Notes: generated by a model not told the origin, from the letters alone. DNA of 64,000 nt from Jeongeupia sp. HS-3 (GCF_015140455.1 NZ_AP024094.1:3100001-3164000); one strand, 5' to 3'; positions 1 to 10,465 are shown, counted from the first letter of the stretch. Numbers and translations are program-made.

Positions 1-1012
1 GCGGATCGGTCACTTGCAGCTCAAGGTGCTCCGGTGCAATGCGGTTGGAGATCGCGCATGCTTCATCCAGATCGGCGACCTGAATCAGCGCACCACGATT
101 TTTCAGCGATGCGGCGATGATGTCGCGGCGTGGCTGGCCCGGCAGCAGTTTTGCTATGCTGGCGGCGACCTTGTCGATATAGGCCGCGTCGGGGCAGAGC
201 AGGATCGCCTGGGCGATTTCGTCGTGCTCGGCCTGGCTGAACAGATCGATGGCGACCCAGTCCGGGTCGGTGCTGCCGTCACAAAGCACAAGGATTTCCG
301 ACGGCCCGGCGACCATATCGATGCCGACGACGCCGAACACCGCGCGCTTGGCTGCGGCGACATAGGCATTGCCGGGGCCGGTGATCTTGTCGACCGGCGG
401 CACCGTTTGCGTACCGTAGGCCAGTGCGCCGACGGCTTGCGCGCCGCCGATGGTGAACGCGCGCGACACGCCGGCGACATAGGCGGCGGCCAGCACCAGA
501 TCGTTCCGCTCGCCCTTGGGCGTTGGCACAACCATGATGATCTCGGCCACACCGGCGACGTGAGCCGGAATCGCGTTCATCAGCACCGACGACGGATACG
601 CCGCCTTGCCACCGGGTACATAAATGCCGACGCGATCGAGCGCGGTGATTTGCTGCCCCAAGAGTGTGCCGTCTTCATCCTCGTAGCTCCACGAGGCCAT
701 TTTTTGATGTTCGTGATAGCTGCGCACGCGACGGGCGGCGAAGTTCAGCGCGTCTTTCTGTACTTGCGGCAGGCGCTCGAACGCGGCCTTGAGTTCGTCT
801 TGGGTCAGCTCAAGTTCGGCCATCGTGCTGACCGAGGTGCCGTCGAAACGGTTGGTGTACTCGACCACGGCGGCATCGCCACGGGTTTTCACGTCGGCGA
901 GGATGGCGGCTACACGGACGTCTACCTCGGGATCTTGCGAGGTTTCGAACGCCAGCAGCGCGGCGAGTTCGGTTTCAAAGTCGGCGGAGCGGGTATCGAG
1001 GCGGCGGATCAT
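1..1012 (-). CDS. hisD: Histidinol dehydrogenase, C-terminus cut by window edge
   Basis: Catalyses the last two steps of histidine synthesis, the NAD-dependent oxidation of L-histidinol to histidine. My translation of the minus strand from the ATG at 1012 begins [20 protein letters not shown] and stays open to base 1, about 337 codons; the family is near 430 residues, so roughly 95 C-terminal residues lie outside. Recognisable family stretches are [34 protein letters not shown], the glycine-rich [14 protein letters not shown], and AGPSEILV followed by FSQAEHD, which carries zinc and catalytic ligands. hisG lies upstream in the same direction, but a DUF805 gene and a terminator-like hairpin separate them, which is unusual for this pair. 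Confidence 0.95.
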   Translation of the reverse strand, partial: MIRRLDTRSADFETELAALLAFETSQDPEVDVRVAAILADVKTRGDAAVVEYTNRFDGTSVSTMAELELTQDELKAAFERLPQVQKDALNFAARRVRSYHEHQKMASWSYEDEDGTLLGQQITALDRVGIYVPGGKAAYPSSVLMNAIPAHVAGVAEIIMVVPTPKGERNDLVLAAAYVAGVSRAFTIGGAQAVGALAYGTQTVPPVDKITGPGNAYVAAAKRAVFGVVGIDMVAGPSEILVLCDGSTDPDWVAIDLFSQAEHDEIAQAILLCPDAAYIDKVAASIAKLLPGQPRRDIIAASLKNRGALIQVADLDEACAISNRIAPEHLELQVTDP

Positions 1013-1083
1013 GGCGGCTCTGGGCTATCGTTGGGGTTGCGCCGATTATACCTGCCGCGACTCGCCGACAGGCTTGCGGCGGC

Positions 1084-2262
1084 TCAATCATCGCCGCTCT
1101 GGCGTTGCAGCTGTTTGCGCAGTAGCTTGGCGCGGACTTCGGCATCGCTGATGTTGGCGCCATTGGCCCGCAACTGCTCGCCAAGCTGGTGAATCCGGGC
1201 GTCGGTAATTTCGCGGCCGTGGTTGTCGTAAATCGTCGTTCGATCGGCAGGATGGCCGGTGGGTGCCTGCGTATTGGCGACCTCCGCGACGGATGGCGTA
1301 CTGGATCGGGGCCATTGCAGTGCAGCCGGGGCCGACAACACGCTGATGATGAGTCCGAGCACACCGCCTATCTGAATCAAGGCCGTGGGTGGCTCGGCCG
1401 GCGGGCCAAAGCGGTTGTCAGCGGCATCGCCCGGAATCAGGCCGAGGGCAAGCGATGCAAGGGTCAGCACGCCCGACAGCAGCATGCCCAGTCGCGCATC
1501 GATGCCGTAGCCGGCGGCGGCAATCAGCAGGGCGGCGGCAAGCCACCAGCCGGAAAAATCGAAGTCATGCAGCCGCAAAACGACGAAGCGCAGCGAGACC
1601 CAAGCAAGGGCGCCGGCAAAAGCGACGCTGGCGCCCTTGAACAGGAATAGCAGCGGAGCGGCAAGCAGCGCGACGGCGATTGCCGCAAGGATGAAAATCA
1701 TGCTGTAAGCGAGATAACGCATCCGCCCCAGGCGCCCCAAGGCCAGAAGGCCGAGCAACGGTGGCGTAAGGTAGTCGGCGGCGGGCTCCACCTGTGCACT
1801 GCGAGGTGATGGACTGCCGACAACGGTACCCGGCTGGCTGGCGGGGCCGGCTGCAGGGGTTTGCGCCGCCAGCAGGCGCGGCATGTCGGCCCCACAGGCG
1901 AGACACAGGGTGCGCCTGGCTTGCTGCTTGTTACAGGCCGGACACGACATCGGCTCGGCAGGCTCGTCGGCAAGCGCCAGCGGCGCGCCCACCGGCGGGG
2001 AGATCTGTGCGGCCAGCTGCATCGGGTCGTGCGCGAGCGATTCGACCCGGACGACGACACCGGCATGATCCAGCCGTGCCAGATAGGCGGCCAGCTGATC
2101 CCGCGCCAATCGTTGCTTGATCACCGCAGGGGCGCTGTCCAGCAAGCGGGCGACACGGCCGGCGTCGGTTTTCAGCAAGGCGGCAAGCTTGTCCGTGGCG
2201 GCTTCGGTCGAGACGCCGGGGAGCAGATCGCCGGTGAGGACGAGACGAACATGATCGCTCAT
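1084..2262 (-). CDS. DUF805 membrane protein with zinc ribbon
   Basis: A 392-residue protein of unknown function. The chosen start is the ATG at 2262 (MSDHVRLVLTGDLLPG); an ATG 20 codons upstream is open but its extra residues look non-coding. Seen in order: a soluble N-terminal region of about 90 residues rich in Leu/Ala, a four-cysteine zinc-ribbon-like segment (CPACNKQQ then CLACGAD), a linker, and a DUF805-type membrane domain starting near LGRLGRMRYLAYS with about four or five hydrophobic segments. A short charged tail contains YDNHGREITDARIHQLGEQL. It sits between hisG and hisD on the same strand, so it either interrupts the his operon or provides a new transcription start. No enzymatic motif is visible. 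Confidence 0.8.
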   Translation of the reverse strand: MSDHVRLVLTGDLLPGVSTEAATDKLAALLKTDAGRVARLLDSAPAVIKQRLARDQLAAYLARLDHAGVVVRVESLAHDPMQLAAQISPPVGAPLALADEPAEPMSCPACNKQQARRTLCLACGADMPRLLAAQTPAAGPASQPGTVVGSPSPRSAQVEPAADYLTPPLLGLLALGRLGRMRYLAYSMIFILAAIAVALLAAPLLFLFKGASVAFAGALAWVSLRFVVLRLHDFDFSGWWLAAALLIAAAGYGIDARLGMLLSGVLTLASLALGLIPGDAADNRFGPPAEPPTALIQIGGVLGLIISVLSAPAALQWPRSSTPSVAEVANTQAPTGHPADRTTIYDNHGREITDARIHQLGEQLRANGANISDAEVRAKLLRKQLQRQSGDD

Positions 2263-2356
2263 CGGATATTCCAAGGGCATGAATATATCGACGACGATAT
2301 GGTTATATTCAGTTTCGAGCAAGAATTTGCTGTCAAGGTGTACTGCGCAAACAAAA

Positions 2357-2378
2357 AAACCGGCTTGCGCCGGTTTTT
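2357..2378 (-). terminator. Intrinsic terminator downstream of hisG
   Basis: AAACCGGC-TTGC-GCCGGTTT stem-loop flanked by A-runs on the left and T-runs on the right, so it could work on either strand. It lies just after the hisG stop codon and before the DUF805 gene, both on the minus strand. Confidence 0.75.
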
Positions 2379-2396
2379 CGTGATCTTGCCGAGTGC

Positions 2397-3035
2397 TTAC
2401 TTGCCGATGGCGCCGACGAACGCGTCCAGCATCGGCTGAATGCGTTCTTCCTTCAGCTTGAGTGCGGCCTGATTGACGACGAGCCGGCTGGAAATCTCGC
2501 GGATATGCTCGACCGCGACCAGATTGTTGGCTTTGAGCGTGCCGCCGGTCGAGACCAGATCGACGATGGCATCGGCCAGGCCAACGAGTGGCGCCAGCTC
2601 CATCGAGCCGTACAACTTGATGACGTCGACGTGCACGCCCTTGCTGGCGAAATGTTCACGCGCCTGCTGGACGTACTTGGTGGCGATTTTGAGTCGTGCG
2701 CCCTGGCGCACCGCACCTTCGTAGTCGAAGCCGTTCTGCACCGCGACCATCAGTTTGCACTTGGCAATTTCGAGGTCGAGCGGCTGGTACAGGCCGGCGC
2801 CGCCGTGTTCGATCAGCACGTCGCGGCCGGCGACGCCCAGATCGGCCGCACCGTACTCGACATAGGTCGGCACGTCGCTGGCGCGAACGATGATCAGCCG
2901 CACGTCGTCACGGTTGGTGCCGATGATGAGCTTGCGGCTCGACTCCGGATCTTCGGCCGGGGTGATGCCGGCGGCGGCGAGCAGCGGCAGGGTTTCTTCG
3001 AAAATGCGTCCCTTGGACAGCGCGATCGTAATCAT
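2397..3035 (-). CDS. hisG: ATP phosphoribosyltransferase, short (HisZ-dependent) form
   Basis: First step of histidine synthesis: joins ATP and PRPP to give phosphoribosyl-ATP. At 212 residues this is the short HisG form, which lacks the C-terminal ACT-like regulatory domain and, in characterised systems, needs the HisZ subunit for activity and feedback control; hisZ is not in this window. The N-terminus [19 protein letters not shown] and the segment [15 protein letters not shown] are typical, as is the PRPP-binding region [18 protein letters not shown]. It is preceded by the DUF4870 gene and murA on the same strand and followed by a terminator, so it probably ends the murA transcript. Confidence 0.95.
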   Translation of the reverse strand: MITIALSKGRIFEETLPLLAAAGITPAEDPESSRKLIIGTNRDDVRLIIVRASDVPTYVEYGAADLGVAGRDVLIEHGGAGLYQPLDLEIAKCKLMVAVQNGFDYEGAVRQGARLKIATKYVQQAREHFASKGVHVDVIKLYGSMELAPLVGLADAIVDLVSTGGTLKANNLVAVEHIREISSRLVVNQAALKLKEERIQPMLDAFVGAIGK

Positions 3036-3042
3036 CGAGGAC

Positions 3043-3447
3043 TCACTTGAACAATTTCAGGGTCAGCGGGTACTTGGACGGCCAGCCATTGATGGCCTTG
3101 GCGCCTTCCCACATTGCGAAGATGGTTGAGCCGATGGCGACCCACCAGATCAGGAACATCGAATGCAGCGCAAACCCCGCCAGCATCGCAAACAGGTACA
3201 AGCAGCCCATCAAGAGCTGGAAATTCACCGCTTGAATTGCGTGTTGCTCGACGAATTCCGAATGCACGCGGGCCACCTGCAGAATCAGGAAGGGGATCAC
3301 CAGCGCGAGCACCGGCATTGGCAGATAGGGAATCCAGAACAGCCCGGCCAGATGCGCGAGCGCAGCAAAGCCTTTCTCGATCTGCCGCGGCGGTGGCGCC
3401 TTGCCGTCGGAGTCTTCGCCTTGCGGCTTGGGGTTCAGCGTCAGCAT
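3043..3447 (-). CDS. DUF4870-type small membrane protein
   Basis: A 134-residue protein beginning [20 protein letters not shown] at the ATG at 3447; a longer reading would run into murA and was not used. After a charged, proline-rich N-terminus comes [16 protein letters not shown] and three hydrophobic segments ([34 protein letters not shown] and [17 protein letters not shown]), the usual layout of DUF4870/Tic20-like proteins. The motif [17 protein letters not shown] between the first two segments is characteristic of the family. Function unknown. It begins 10 bases after murA ends and stops 7 bases before hisG, so the three are very likely co-transcribed. Confidence 0.8.
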   Translation of the reverse strand: MLTLNPKPQGEDSDGKAPPPRQIEKGFAALAHLAGLFWIPYLPMPVLALVIPFLILQVARVHSEFVEQHAIQAVNFQLLMGCLYLFAMLAGFALHSMFLIWWVAIGSTIFAMWEGAKAINGWPSKYPLTLKLFK

Positions 3448-3457
3448 GGATGGCGGC

Positions 3458-4960
<1,503 letters not shown>

Positions 4961-4976
<16 letters not shown>

Positions 4977-5200
4977 TCGGCCGGCGTGGCGGTCTTTTCC
5001 AGCGACAGCGCGTGCAGCTCGCCCGAGTCGATCACGTCTTTCAACGCATCCTTGACGAGGCGGTGCCGCGCCAGCAGGCCAAGGCCTTCAAAGCGCGGGC
5101 TGACGATGCGGGCGTAAAAATGATGGCCATCACCATTCACGTGAACGTGAGTGGCTTCAAGGCGGTCGGTGATCAGTTGCTGGACGAATTCGGGGGTCAT
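4961..5200 (-). CDS. ibaG: BolA-family protein IbaG
   Basis: A 79-residue BolA-like protein. Family members bind monothiol glutaredoxins through a shared 2Fe-2S cluster and affect iron and acid-stress physiology. Visible are the N-terminal helix TPEFVQQLITDRLEATHVHV, the core VNGDGHHFYARIVSPRFEGL containing the cluster-ligand histidines, and RHRLVKDALKD with the conserved RHR motif. The gene is next to murA, as in E. coli (ibaG/yrbA-murA), which favours IbaG over BolA proper. It starts 8 bases downstream of the ABC permease gene. Confidence 0.9.
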
Positions 5201-5207
5201 GGTGCGC

Positions 5208-5963
5208 TTAGTGCCTGATTTTGTAGCCCGATTTTATCAGTGAGTAAGCCCAGAGCGACAGCGCAATCAATGTTACGCCGACAACCGCGAGGCTTTGCCA
5301 CGGCGAAACGTCCGATACGCCGAAAAAACCGTAGCGGAAACCGTCGATCGCATAGAACACCGGGTTCCATTGCGACACGCCGTACCAGAAAGGGGGGAGC
5401 GAATGGATGGAGTAGAACACGCCGGAAAGAAACGTCAGCGGCATGATCAGGAAATTCTGGAATGCGGCGAGCTGGTCGAATTTTTCGGCCCAGATCCCGG
5501 CGATCAGGCCGAGAATCGCCATCAGCGCACTGCCGAGCAGCGCGAAGGTGAGCACCCAGAGCAAATGGGCCATCGGTGTCACGGTAAACAGCTGCGTGAC
5601 CAGCAGTACACCGGCGCCAACCATGATGCCGCGCACCACGGCGGCAAGCACATAGGCGGCAAAAAACTCGAAGTGCGACAGCGGCGGCAGCAGGATGTAG
5701 ATAAGGTTGCCGGTGATTTTGGACTGAATCAGGCTGGAGCTTGTATTGGAGAAGGCATTCTGCAGCATCGACATCATCGCCAGCCCGGGAATCAGGAAGG
5801 CGGTGTAACGCACGCCCGGATAGGGCTGGACGTGGGCATCAAGCACCTGAGCGAAGATCAGCAGGTAAAGCAGTGCGGTCAGTACCGGCGCAGCGACGGT
5901 CTGGAATGAAACTTTCCAGAAGCGCAGCAGCTCCTTGTAGAACAGCGTGGTGAAGCCGTGCAT
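5208..5963 (-). CDS. yadH: ABC-2 type exporter permease (YadH-like)
   Basis: A 251-residue inner-membrane permease with six hydrophobic segments typical of ABC-2 exporters. The N-terminus MHGFTTLFYKELLRFWKVSF and the region PGLAMMSMLQNAFSNTSSSL match the YadH family, as does LSGVFYSIHSLPPFWY towards the C-terminus. It pairs with the ATPase encoded just upstream; a small acetyltransferase gene lies between them. Substrate unknown. Linkage to mlaA and the Mla genes is common in betaproteobacteria and suggests an envelope role, but that is inference. Confidence 0.9.
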   Translation of the reverse strand: MHGFTTLFYKELLRFWKVSFQTVAAPVLTALLYLLIFAQVLDAHVQPYPGVRYTAFLIPGLAMMSMLQNAFSNTSSSLIQSKITGNLIYILLPPLSHFEFFAAYVLAAVVRGIMVGAGVLLVTQLFTVTPMAHLLWVLTFALLGSALMAILGLIAGIWAEKFDQLAAFQNFLIMPLTFLSGVFYSIHSLPPFWYGVSQWNPVFYAIDGFRYGFFGVSDVSPWQSLAVVGVTLIALSLWAYSLIKSGYKIRH

Positions 5964-5968
5964 CGGGG

Positions 5969-6403
5969 TCAGTCCAGGGTTTTGACGAAGCGCAGCCCGG
6001 TATCGCGGTAGCCCTGCGTTTCATAGAAGTGATGTGCGTGTTCGCGCTGATGGGCGCTGTTGACGATCAGCGAGTTGGCGCCGTGCTCGTGCGCCCAGGC
6101 TTCACCGGCGGCGAGTAAAGCCTGGCCGACGCCGAGGCCGCGACAGTGCTCGGCGACGACGAGGGCGATGATGCGCGCATGGGCGCCGTCCTGTTCGAGC
6201 GAATAGCCGAGCGCCAGGGCGATCAGGCCGGTCACGTCGCCATCGAGTTCGGCAACAAGCGCGCCGTAGCCGCCGGCCTTGTTCAGCTGGCCCAGTCGCG
6301 TCTGCATTTCGTACTCGGTGCTTGGATAGCCCAGGCTTGCCATCAGCCGGGCCAGCACCGGTGCATCGTCGAGTCGGGCGGCGCGGATCGTCGGTTCGCT
6401 CAT
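5969..6403 (-). CDS. GNAT-family N-acetyltransferase
   Basis: A 144-residue single-domain GNAT enzyme, predicted to transfer an acetyl group from acetyl-CoA to an unknown amine. The acetyl-CoA pyrophosphate loop is visible as VAEHCRGLGVGQALLAAGEAWA (Q/RxxGxG/A form), followed by the conserved region NSLIVNSAHQREHAHHFYETQGY. The start overlaps the stop of the upstream ABC ATPase gene by four bases (ATGA), so the two are translationally coupled, and it ends 5 bases before the permease gene. Its insertion inside the ABC transporter operon may mean the substrate or the transporter is acetylated; nothing in the sequence shows this. Confidence 0.88.
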   Translation of the reverse strand: MSEPTIRAARLDDAPVLARLMASLGYPSTEYEMQTRLGQLNKAGGYGALVAELDGDVTGLIALALGYSLEQDGAHARIIALVVAEHCRGLGVGQALLAAGEAWAHEHGANSLIVNSAHQREHAHHFYETQGYRDTGLRFVKTLD

Positions 6404-7299
6404 GGTGCGGGGGTATTCATCATTTCAACAAAGATGTCTTCGAGGTCGGGTTTGACGACTTCGATATCACGCACCGCCACCGCTGCGGTTTTCAGCGTTG
6501 CAAGTATGGTTTCGAGCGCATTGCAATCGGCGAGCTTCAGTTCGACCAGACCATCCGCACCGCGCAATCGCAGTGGTGCCAGGCTGGCCGGCAAGGCGCC
6601 GTCGAGCTTGAGCCGCAGCGTACGGCTGCGGCCGCGGTCGAGCAGCGTGTGCTTGTCTTCAAGGGCGAGCAAGCGCCCCTGCTTGAGCATGGCGATGCGG
6701 TTGCACAGCGTTTCGGCTTCTTCGAGATAGTGCGTCGTCAGCACGATGGTGTGACCCTGGGTGTTGAGGCGCTGAACGAAGTCCCATAGCGTTTGCCGCA
6801 ACTCGACATCGACGCCAGCGGTTGGCTCATCGAGCACAATCACCGGCGGCCGGTGCACCAGCGCCTGCGCGACCATCACCCGGCGTTTCATCCCGCCCGA
6901 GAGCGCACGCATATTGGCATTGGCTTTACTGGTGAGACCGAGGTTTTCGAGGATTTCATCAATCCAGTCGTCGTTCTTTTTCAATCCGAAATAGCCGGAC
7001 TGAAATGTCAGTGTTTCGCGCACACTGAAGAACGGGTCGAAAACCAGCTCCTGCGGCACGATGCCCACGGAACGGCGTGCGGCACGATAATCGCCGGCGA
7101 CGTCGTGGCCCATCACCGCAATCTTGCCGCTGCTGGCTCGGGCCAGCCCGCCGAGAATCGAGATCAGCGTCGTCTTTCCGGCGCCGTTCGGGCCGAGCAG
7201 GGCGAAGAAATCGCCTTCCGCGACCTCAAAGCTGACACCTGAAAGCGCGTTGAAGTCGCCATAGCGTTTGACGACGTTATCGAAAGTGATGGCGCTCAT
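6400..7299 (-). CDS. yadG: ABC exporter ATP-binding protein (YadG-like)
   Basis: A 299-residue cytoplasmic ATPase that powers the permease encoded two genes downstream. Walker A is [14 protein letters not shown] (about residues 36-49), the ABC signature is LSGGMKRRVMVAQA, and Walker B is VIVLDEPTAGVDVEL followed by the H-loop TTHYLEEAE. An extra C-terminal region of about 80 residues follows the nucleotide-binding domain, as in YadG/CcmA-type exporters. Its start overlaps the end of mlaA by four bases and its end overlaps the GNAT gene, so mlaA-yadG-GNAT-yadH-ibaG form a tight operon. Confidence 0.93.
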   Translation of the reverse strand: MSAITFDNVVKRYGDFNALSGVSFEVAEGDFFALLGPNGAGKTTLISILGGLARASSGKIAVMGHDVAGDYRAARRSVGIVPQELVFDPFFSVRETLTFQSGYFGLKKNDDWIDEILENLGLTSKANANMRALSGGMKRRVMVAQALVHRPPVIVLDEPTAGVDVELRQTLWDFVQRLNTQGHTIVLTTHYLEEAETLCNRIAMLKQGRLLALEDKHTLLDRGRSRTLRLKLDGALPASLAPLRLRGADGLVELKLADCNALETILATLKTAAVAVRDIEVVKPDLEDIFVEMMNTPAP

Positions 7300-8147
7300 G
7301 CTGCGGCCGCGTCGGGGCCGGATGCAGATGCTTCCGGTGCAGAGGCCGGCGTCGGGGTATCCAGCGCCGCCGGGGCGCTTGCGGCTTCGCCGGCGACGCC
7401 GGAGGCATCAGGCAGGCCATCCTCATCGTCGTCAGGCTCGCCTAGCAGCAGTTGCCGTGGCGGCTGGCCGTCGTAGACCTTGCTCCAACGCTTCTGCAGG
7501 TAGGCATCGCGCATGAAGGCGTAGGGGTCGAGCTGGGTATCGAGCAAGGCGTCGAGCGACAGCAACTGGCTGCGCGCATCGACAAAATAGAGGCCGTAGT
7601 AGGCGATCTGTCCGGCGAGCGGATCGATGTAATCGATCGGGCCCCAAGCGAGCCGCACCAGCGGATCTGCGCCATCGCGCAGCGTCAGCGGTCCGTAAAG
7701 CGGCATCATCAGGTAAGGGCCGGAGCCGACGCCCCAATGGCCCAACACCTGGCCGAAGTCCTCGTCGCTCTTTTCCAGCCCCATGCCGGTGGCCCAGTCC
7801 ATCAGCCCGAACATCCCGAAGGTGGTGTTCACGATCACGCGGCCGGCGCTCTGGCCAGCCTTGCTGAATTTGCCCTGAAACAGCGCGGCGACGCTGGTGA
7901 AGATATCGTCAACGTTGCGGAAGAAATTGGATGTGCCGTCCTTGACCGGGCCTGGCGCGTAATCGGCGTAGGTCTGCGCAACCGGGCGCAGCACGGTGCG
8001 GTCGATGGCGCGGTTGAAGGCAAAGACCTTGCGGTTCACCGGCTCAATCGGATCGTAGTTGTTTTGCGGCGTCGCACAGCCTACCAGCAGTAAAAGGGCC
8101 AGGCCTGCGATCCGGGTGCGCGTTGCGTACAGGGTGTCTTGGGTCAT
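7296..8147 (-). CDS. mlaA: Outer-membrane phospholipid-removal lipoprotein MlaA
   Basis: MlaA (VacJ) is an outer-membrane lipoprotein that takes mislocalised phospholipid from the outer leaflet and passes it to periplasmic MlaC. The signal peptide ends in a lipobox (LALLLLVGC, lipidated Cys about residue 24). The family segments YDPIEPVNRKVFAFNRAIDR, NFFRNVDDIFTSVAALFQGK and GVGSGPYLMMPLYGPLTLRDG are present. The last ~45 residues form an Ala/Pro/Ser-rich tail (ASAPAALDTPTPASAPEASA) beyond the conserved domain. Unlike the mlaFEDCB block it follows a terminator, so it probably has its own promoter in the 117 bases upstream. Confidence 0.95.
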   Translation of the reverse strand: MTQDTLYATRTRIAGLALLLLVGCATPQNNYDPIEPVNRKVFAFNRAIDRTVLRPVAQTYADYAPGPVKDGTSNFFRNVDDIFTSVAALFQGKFSKAGQSAGRVIVNTTFGMFGLMDWATGMGLEKSDEDFGQVLGHWGVGSGPYLMMPLYGPLTLRDGADPLVRLAWGPIDYIDPLAGQIAYYGLYFVDARSQLLSLDALLDTQLDPYAFMRDAYLQKRWSKVYDGQPPRQLLLGEPDDDEDGLPDASGVAGEAASAPAALDTPTPASAPEASASGPDAAAA

Positions 8148-8228
8148 GGTGATTTCAAGGTAGTGCTACAGCACGCGGCTGCATATCCGAATTTCGGGAT
8201 ACTTGCCGCGGCCGGTGTGCTTTGATTC

Positions 8229-8254
8229 AAAAAAATGGGGTCGCCATGGCGACC
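8229..8254 (-). terminator. Intrinsic terminator after mlaB
   Basis: On the minus strand GGTCGCC-AT-GGCGACC is followed by CC-A and seven T residues. It ends the mlaFEDCB transcript and separates it from mlaA. Confidence 0.8.
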
Positions 8255-8264
8255 GGTCGGATAT

Positions 8265-8546
8265 TCAGGACGGCTTTTCGTGCAGCCAGTCGGCGACGTC
8301 ATAGAGCTTTGCCAACTGGGTCAGTGCCGTCGGGATATGGGTAAAGCGCAGGCTCACCTTGCGCCGCTGCGCCTCGCGCAACCAGTGCAACATCACCGAT
8401 ACGCCGGCCGAGTCGGCATCATCAATACCGGCCAGATCCAGCGTCAGCGTACCGCCCGCGGACGGCCATTCACTCAGGTCAAGCCGTCCGGCCGCACTGG
8501 CGATGGTCAGTGGCCCGTTCAGCGCGAGGGTGCGGGTTTCAGCCAC
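8265..8546 (-). CDS. mlaB: MlaB STAS-domain protein
   Basis: A 93-residue cytoplasmic STAS-domain subunit of the MlaFEDB inner-membrane complex, where it stabilises and activates the MlaF ATPase. The segment LDLAGIDDADSAGVSVMLHWL is the STAS core around the conserved D-S-A-G turn. Translation begins at a GTG that overlaps the end of mlaC by 8 bases, indicating coupling; no in-frame ATG occurs before the conserved region. It is the last gene of mlaFEDCB, before an intrinsic terminator. Confidence 0.9.
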   Translation of the reverse strand: MAETRTLALNGPLTIASAAGRLDLSEWPSAGGTLTLDLAGIDDADSAGVSVMLHWLREAQRRKVSLRFTHIPTALTQLAKLYDVADWLHEKPS

Positions 8547-9144
8547 CTTGCTTGCTGTTCCCGGCGAGCTTGGCGTTGCGATCGGACAGCGTCTTGATCA
8601 GGCCATCGATCCCGTCCTTGCGGATGACCGCGCCGAACTGGTTGCGGTTGTTCACGGTAAAGCTGATGCCGTCGACGGCGATGTCGAATACCTTCCAGTT
8701 GTTGCCGGATTTCTCAAAGTAGAAATCCAGCGGAATCGGCTTCTGGCCCGGGATGGACACTTCGGTGCGAACCGTCTGCTCGCTGGCATCGGCACCGGGG
8801 CGCGTGCCTTTCACCGCGACGTCGGCATTTTTGTAGATCGTCAGCGCCGACATATAGGTGCGCACCAGCATGGTTCGGAATTCGCGGCTCAGTGCCTGCT
8901 GTTGTTCCGGGGTTGCCTGACGCCAGTACTTGCCGACCGCGAGCGAGGTCATCCGGGTGTAATCGGCCAGCGGCGAGACGCGGGCGTCGACCTGATCGCG
9001 TACCTTGCCGACGTCCTTGTCATTTTGCCTGAGGATGTTCAGTACGTCGGTGCTGACGCCGCGAACGATTTGTTCCGGGTCGCTCGACGCCAGTGCGAAC
9101 ACCGGCAGCAGGGCCAAGAGCAGCAATGCGATCCATTTTTTCAT
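8539..9144 (-). CDS. mlaC: Periplasmic phospholipid carrier MlaC
   Basis: A soluble periplasmic shuttle that carries phospholipid between the MlaA complex and MlaFEDB. The 201-residue precursor has a clear signal peptide (MKKWIALLLLALLPVFALAS). The mature part shows the Tol-toluene-tolerance (Ttg2D) family features DPEQIVRGVSTDVLNIL, VSPLADYTRMTSLAVGKYWR and the C-terminal strand region NWKVFDIAVDGISFTVNNRNQF. It follows mlaD by 3 bases. Confidence 0.95.
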   Translation of the reverse strand: MKKWIALLLLALLPVFALASSDPEQIVRGVSTDVLNILRQNDKDVGKVRDQVDARVSPLADYTRMTSLAVGKYWRQATPEQQQALSREFRTMLVRTYMSALTIYKNADVAVKGTRPGADASEQTVRTEVSIPGQKPIPLDFYFEKSGNNWKVFDIAVDGISFTVNNRNQFGAVIRKDGIDGLIKTLSDRNAKLAGNSKQGG

Positions 9145-9147
9145 TGT

Positions 9148-9627
9148 TTATTTCTCCGTAGCACTCGTGCCACTTTCGTCTGCCTTGGAAAACAGGAAGC
9201 GGCTGATCAGTTGTTCCAGCACGATCGCCGACGAGGTGATCGTGATCCGGTCTCCGTTCTGGAGCGTTTTTTCGTCGGCGCCCGGTTCAAGGCCGATGTA
9301 CTGCTCGCCCAGTAGCCCCGAGGTGAGGATCTCGGCACTGGTGTCGCGGCTGAAGTGATAGCGATCGTCCAGTTTCAGCGTCACGCTGGCGACATAGCGC
9401 TGCGGATCAAGCGAAATCGCCGCCACGCGGCCGACGACGACACCGGCGCTTTTCACCGGCGCACGTACCTTGAGGCCGCCGATATTTTCAAAATTGGCGC
9501 TGACCGTATAAGTGCTCGATGCCGGGAGGCTGCTCTGGCTGCTGACCTTCAAGGCCAGAAACAGCAGGGCGATGACACCGAGTGCAATAAAGAGTCCGAC
9601 CCAGAAGTCGATCATTGTCCGTTTCAT
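9148..9627 (-). CDS. mlaD: MlaD, MCE-domain lipid-binding subunit
   Basis: MlaD forms the periplasmic hexameric MCE ring on the MlaFEDB complex and holds lipid in its channel. The start used is the ATG at 9627 (MKRTMIDFWVG); a GTG two codons upstream and an ATG at 9615 are alternatives. One N-terminal membrane anchor (IDFWVGLFIALGVIALLFLA) is followed by the MCE domain with FENIGGLKVRAPVKSAGVVV and the later LGEQYIGLEPG. At 159 residues it has the usual single-MCE length. It lies between mlaE and mlaC in the standard order. Confidence 0.95.
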   Translation of the reverse strand: MKRTMIDFWVGLFIALGVIALLFLALKVSSQSSLPASSTYTVSANFENIGGLKVRAPVKSAGVVVGRVAAISLDPQRYVASVTLKLDDRYHFSRDTSAEILTSGLLGEQYIGLEPGADEKTLQNGDRITITSSAIVLEQLISRFLFSKADESGTSATEK

Positions 9628-9670
9628 CGGCACAGTCTCACGTATCTATTTGTTAATCGTCGCGGTCTCA

Positions 9671-10465
9671 TCACGCCCCCCGGAACATGAAGGCGGTCAG
9701 CAGCACGTCGAGGCCGAGAATCACCAGCGCGCTGGTGACCACGGTGCGCGTCGTCGCACCCGAGACGCCCTCGGCCGTCGGTGGTGCATCGTAGCCTTCG
9801 AATACCGCGATCAGGCTGACGGCGACGCCGAAGCACACGCTCTTGATCACGCCGTTGATGACATCGAGGCGAAAATCGACCGAGCTCTGCATCTGGCTCC
9901 AGAACGTGCCGGAATCCAGCCCGAGAAGCTGCACGCCGACGAGGTAGCCGCCGAATATGCCCATGGCGCTGAATAGTGCCGCCAGCAGCGGCATCGAAAT
10001 CACGCCGCCCCAGAATTTCGGCGCAATCACGCGGGCGACCGGATTGACCGCCATCATTTCCATTGCCGACAGCTGCTCGGTGGCCTTCATCAGGCCGATT
10101 TCGGCGGTGATGGCACTGCCGGCGCGGCTGGCAAACAGCAGGGCGCCGATCACGGGCCCGAGCTCACGCACCAGCGAGAGCGCGACCAGTACGCCGAGCG
10201 AGTTTGATGCGCCAAAGCGCACCAGCGTCTCGTAGCCCTGCAGCGCCAGCACCATGCCGACAAACAGCCCGGAGACCGCGATGATCAGCACCGACAAAAC
10301 GCCGGCAAACCAGATCTCGCGCATCGTCAGCGAAAAGCGTCTCAGCGCAAACGGCGACGCTTTGAGCACCGACCACAGAAAGCGGGTGGCAAAGCCGAGC
10401 TTGATCAGCGCATTGGTCACCGGCGCACCAAGCGCCTGCAACGAACGGGATACCGGGTTAGTCAT
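9671..10465 (-). CDS. mlaE: MlaE, permease of the phospholipid transporter
   Basis: A 264-residue inner-membrane permease of the MlaFEDB complex with five or six hydrophobic segments. Family landmarks are FAGVLSVLIIAVSGLFVGMV, GYETLVRFGASNSLGVLVAL and LVRELGPVIGALLFASRAGS followed by AEIGLMKATEQLSAMEMMAV, the conserved cytoplasmic coupling-helix region that contacts the MlaF ATPase. Its start overlaps the 3' end of mlaF by 8 bases, so the two are translationally coupled. Confidence 0.96.
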   Translation of the reverse strand: MTNPVSRSLQALGAPVTNALIKLGFATRFLWSVLKASPFALRRFSLTMREIWFAGVLSVLIIAVSGLFVGMVLALQGYETLVRFGASNSLGVLVALSLVRELGPVIGALLFASRAGSAITAEIGLMKATEQLSAMEMMAVNPVARVIAPKFWGGVISMPLLAALFSAMGIFGGYLVGVQLLGLDSGTFWSQMQSSVDFRLDVINGVIKSVCFGVAVSLIAVFEGYDAPPTAEGVSGATTRTVVTSALVILGLDVLLTAFMFRGA

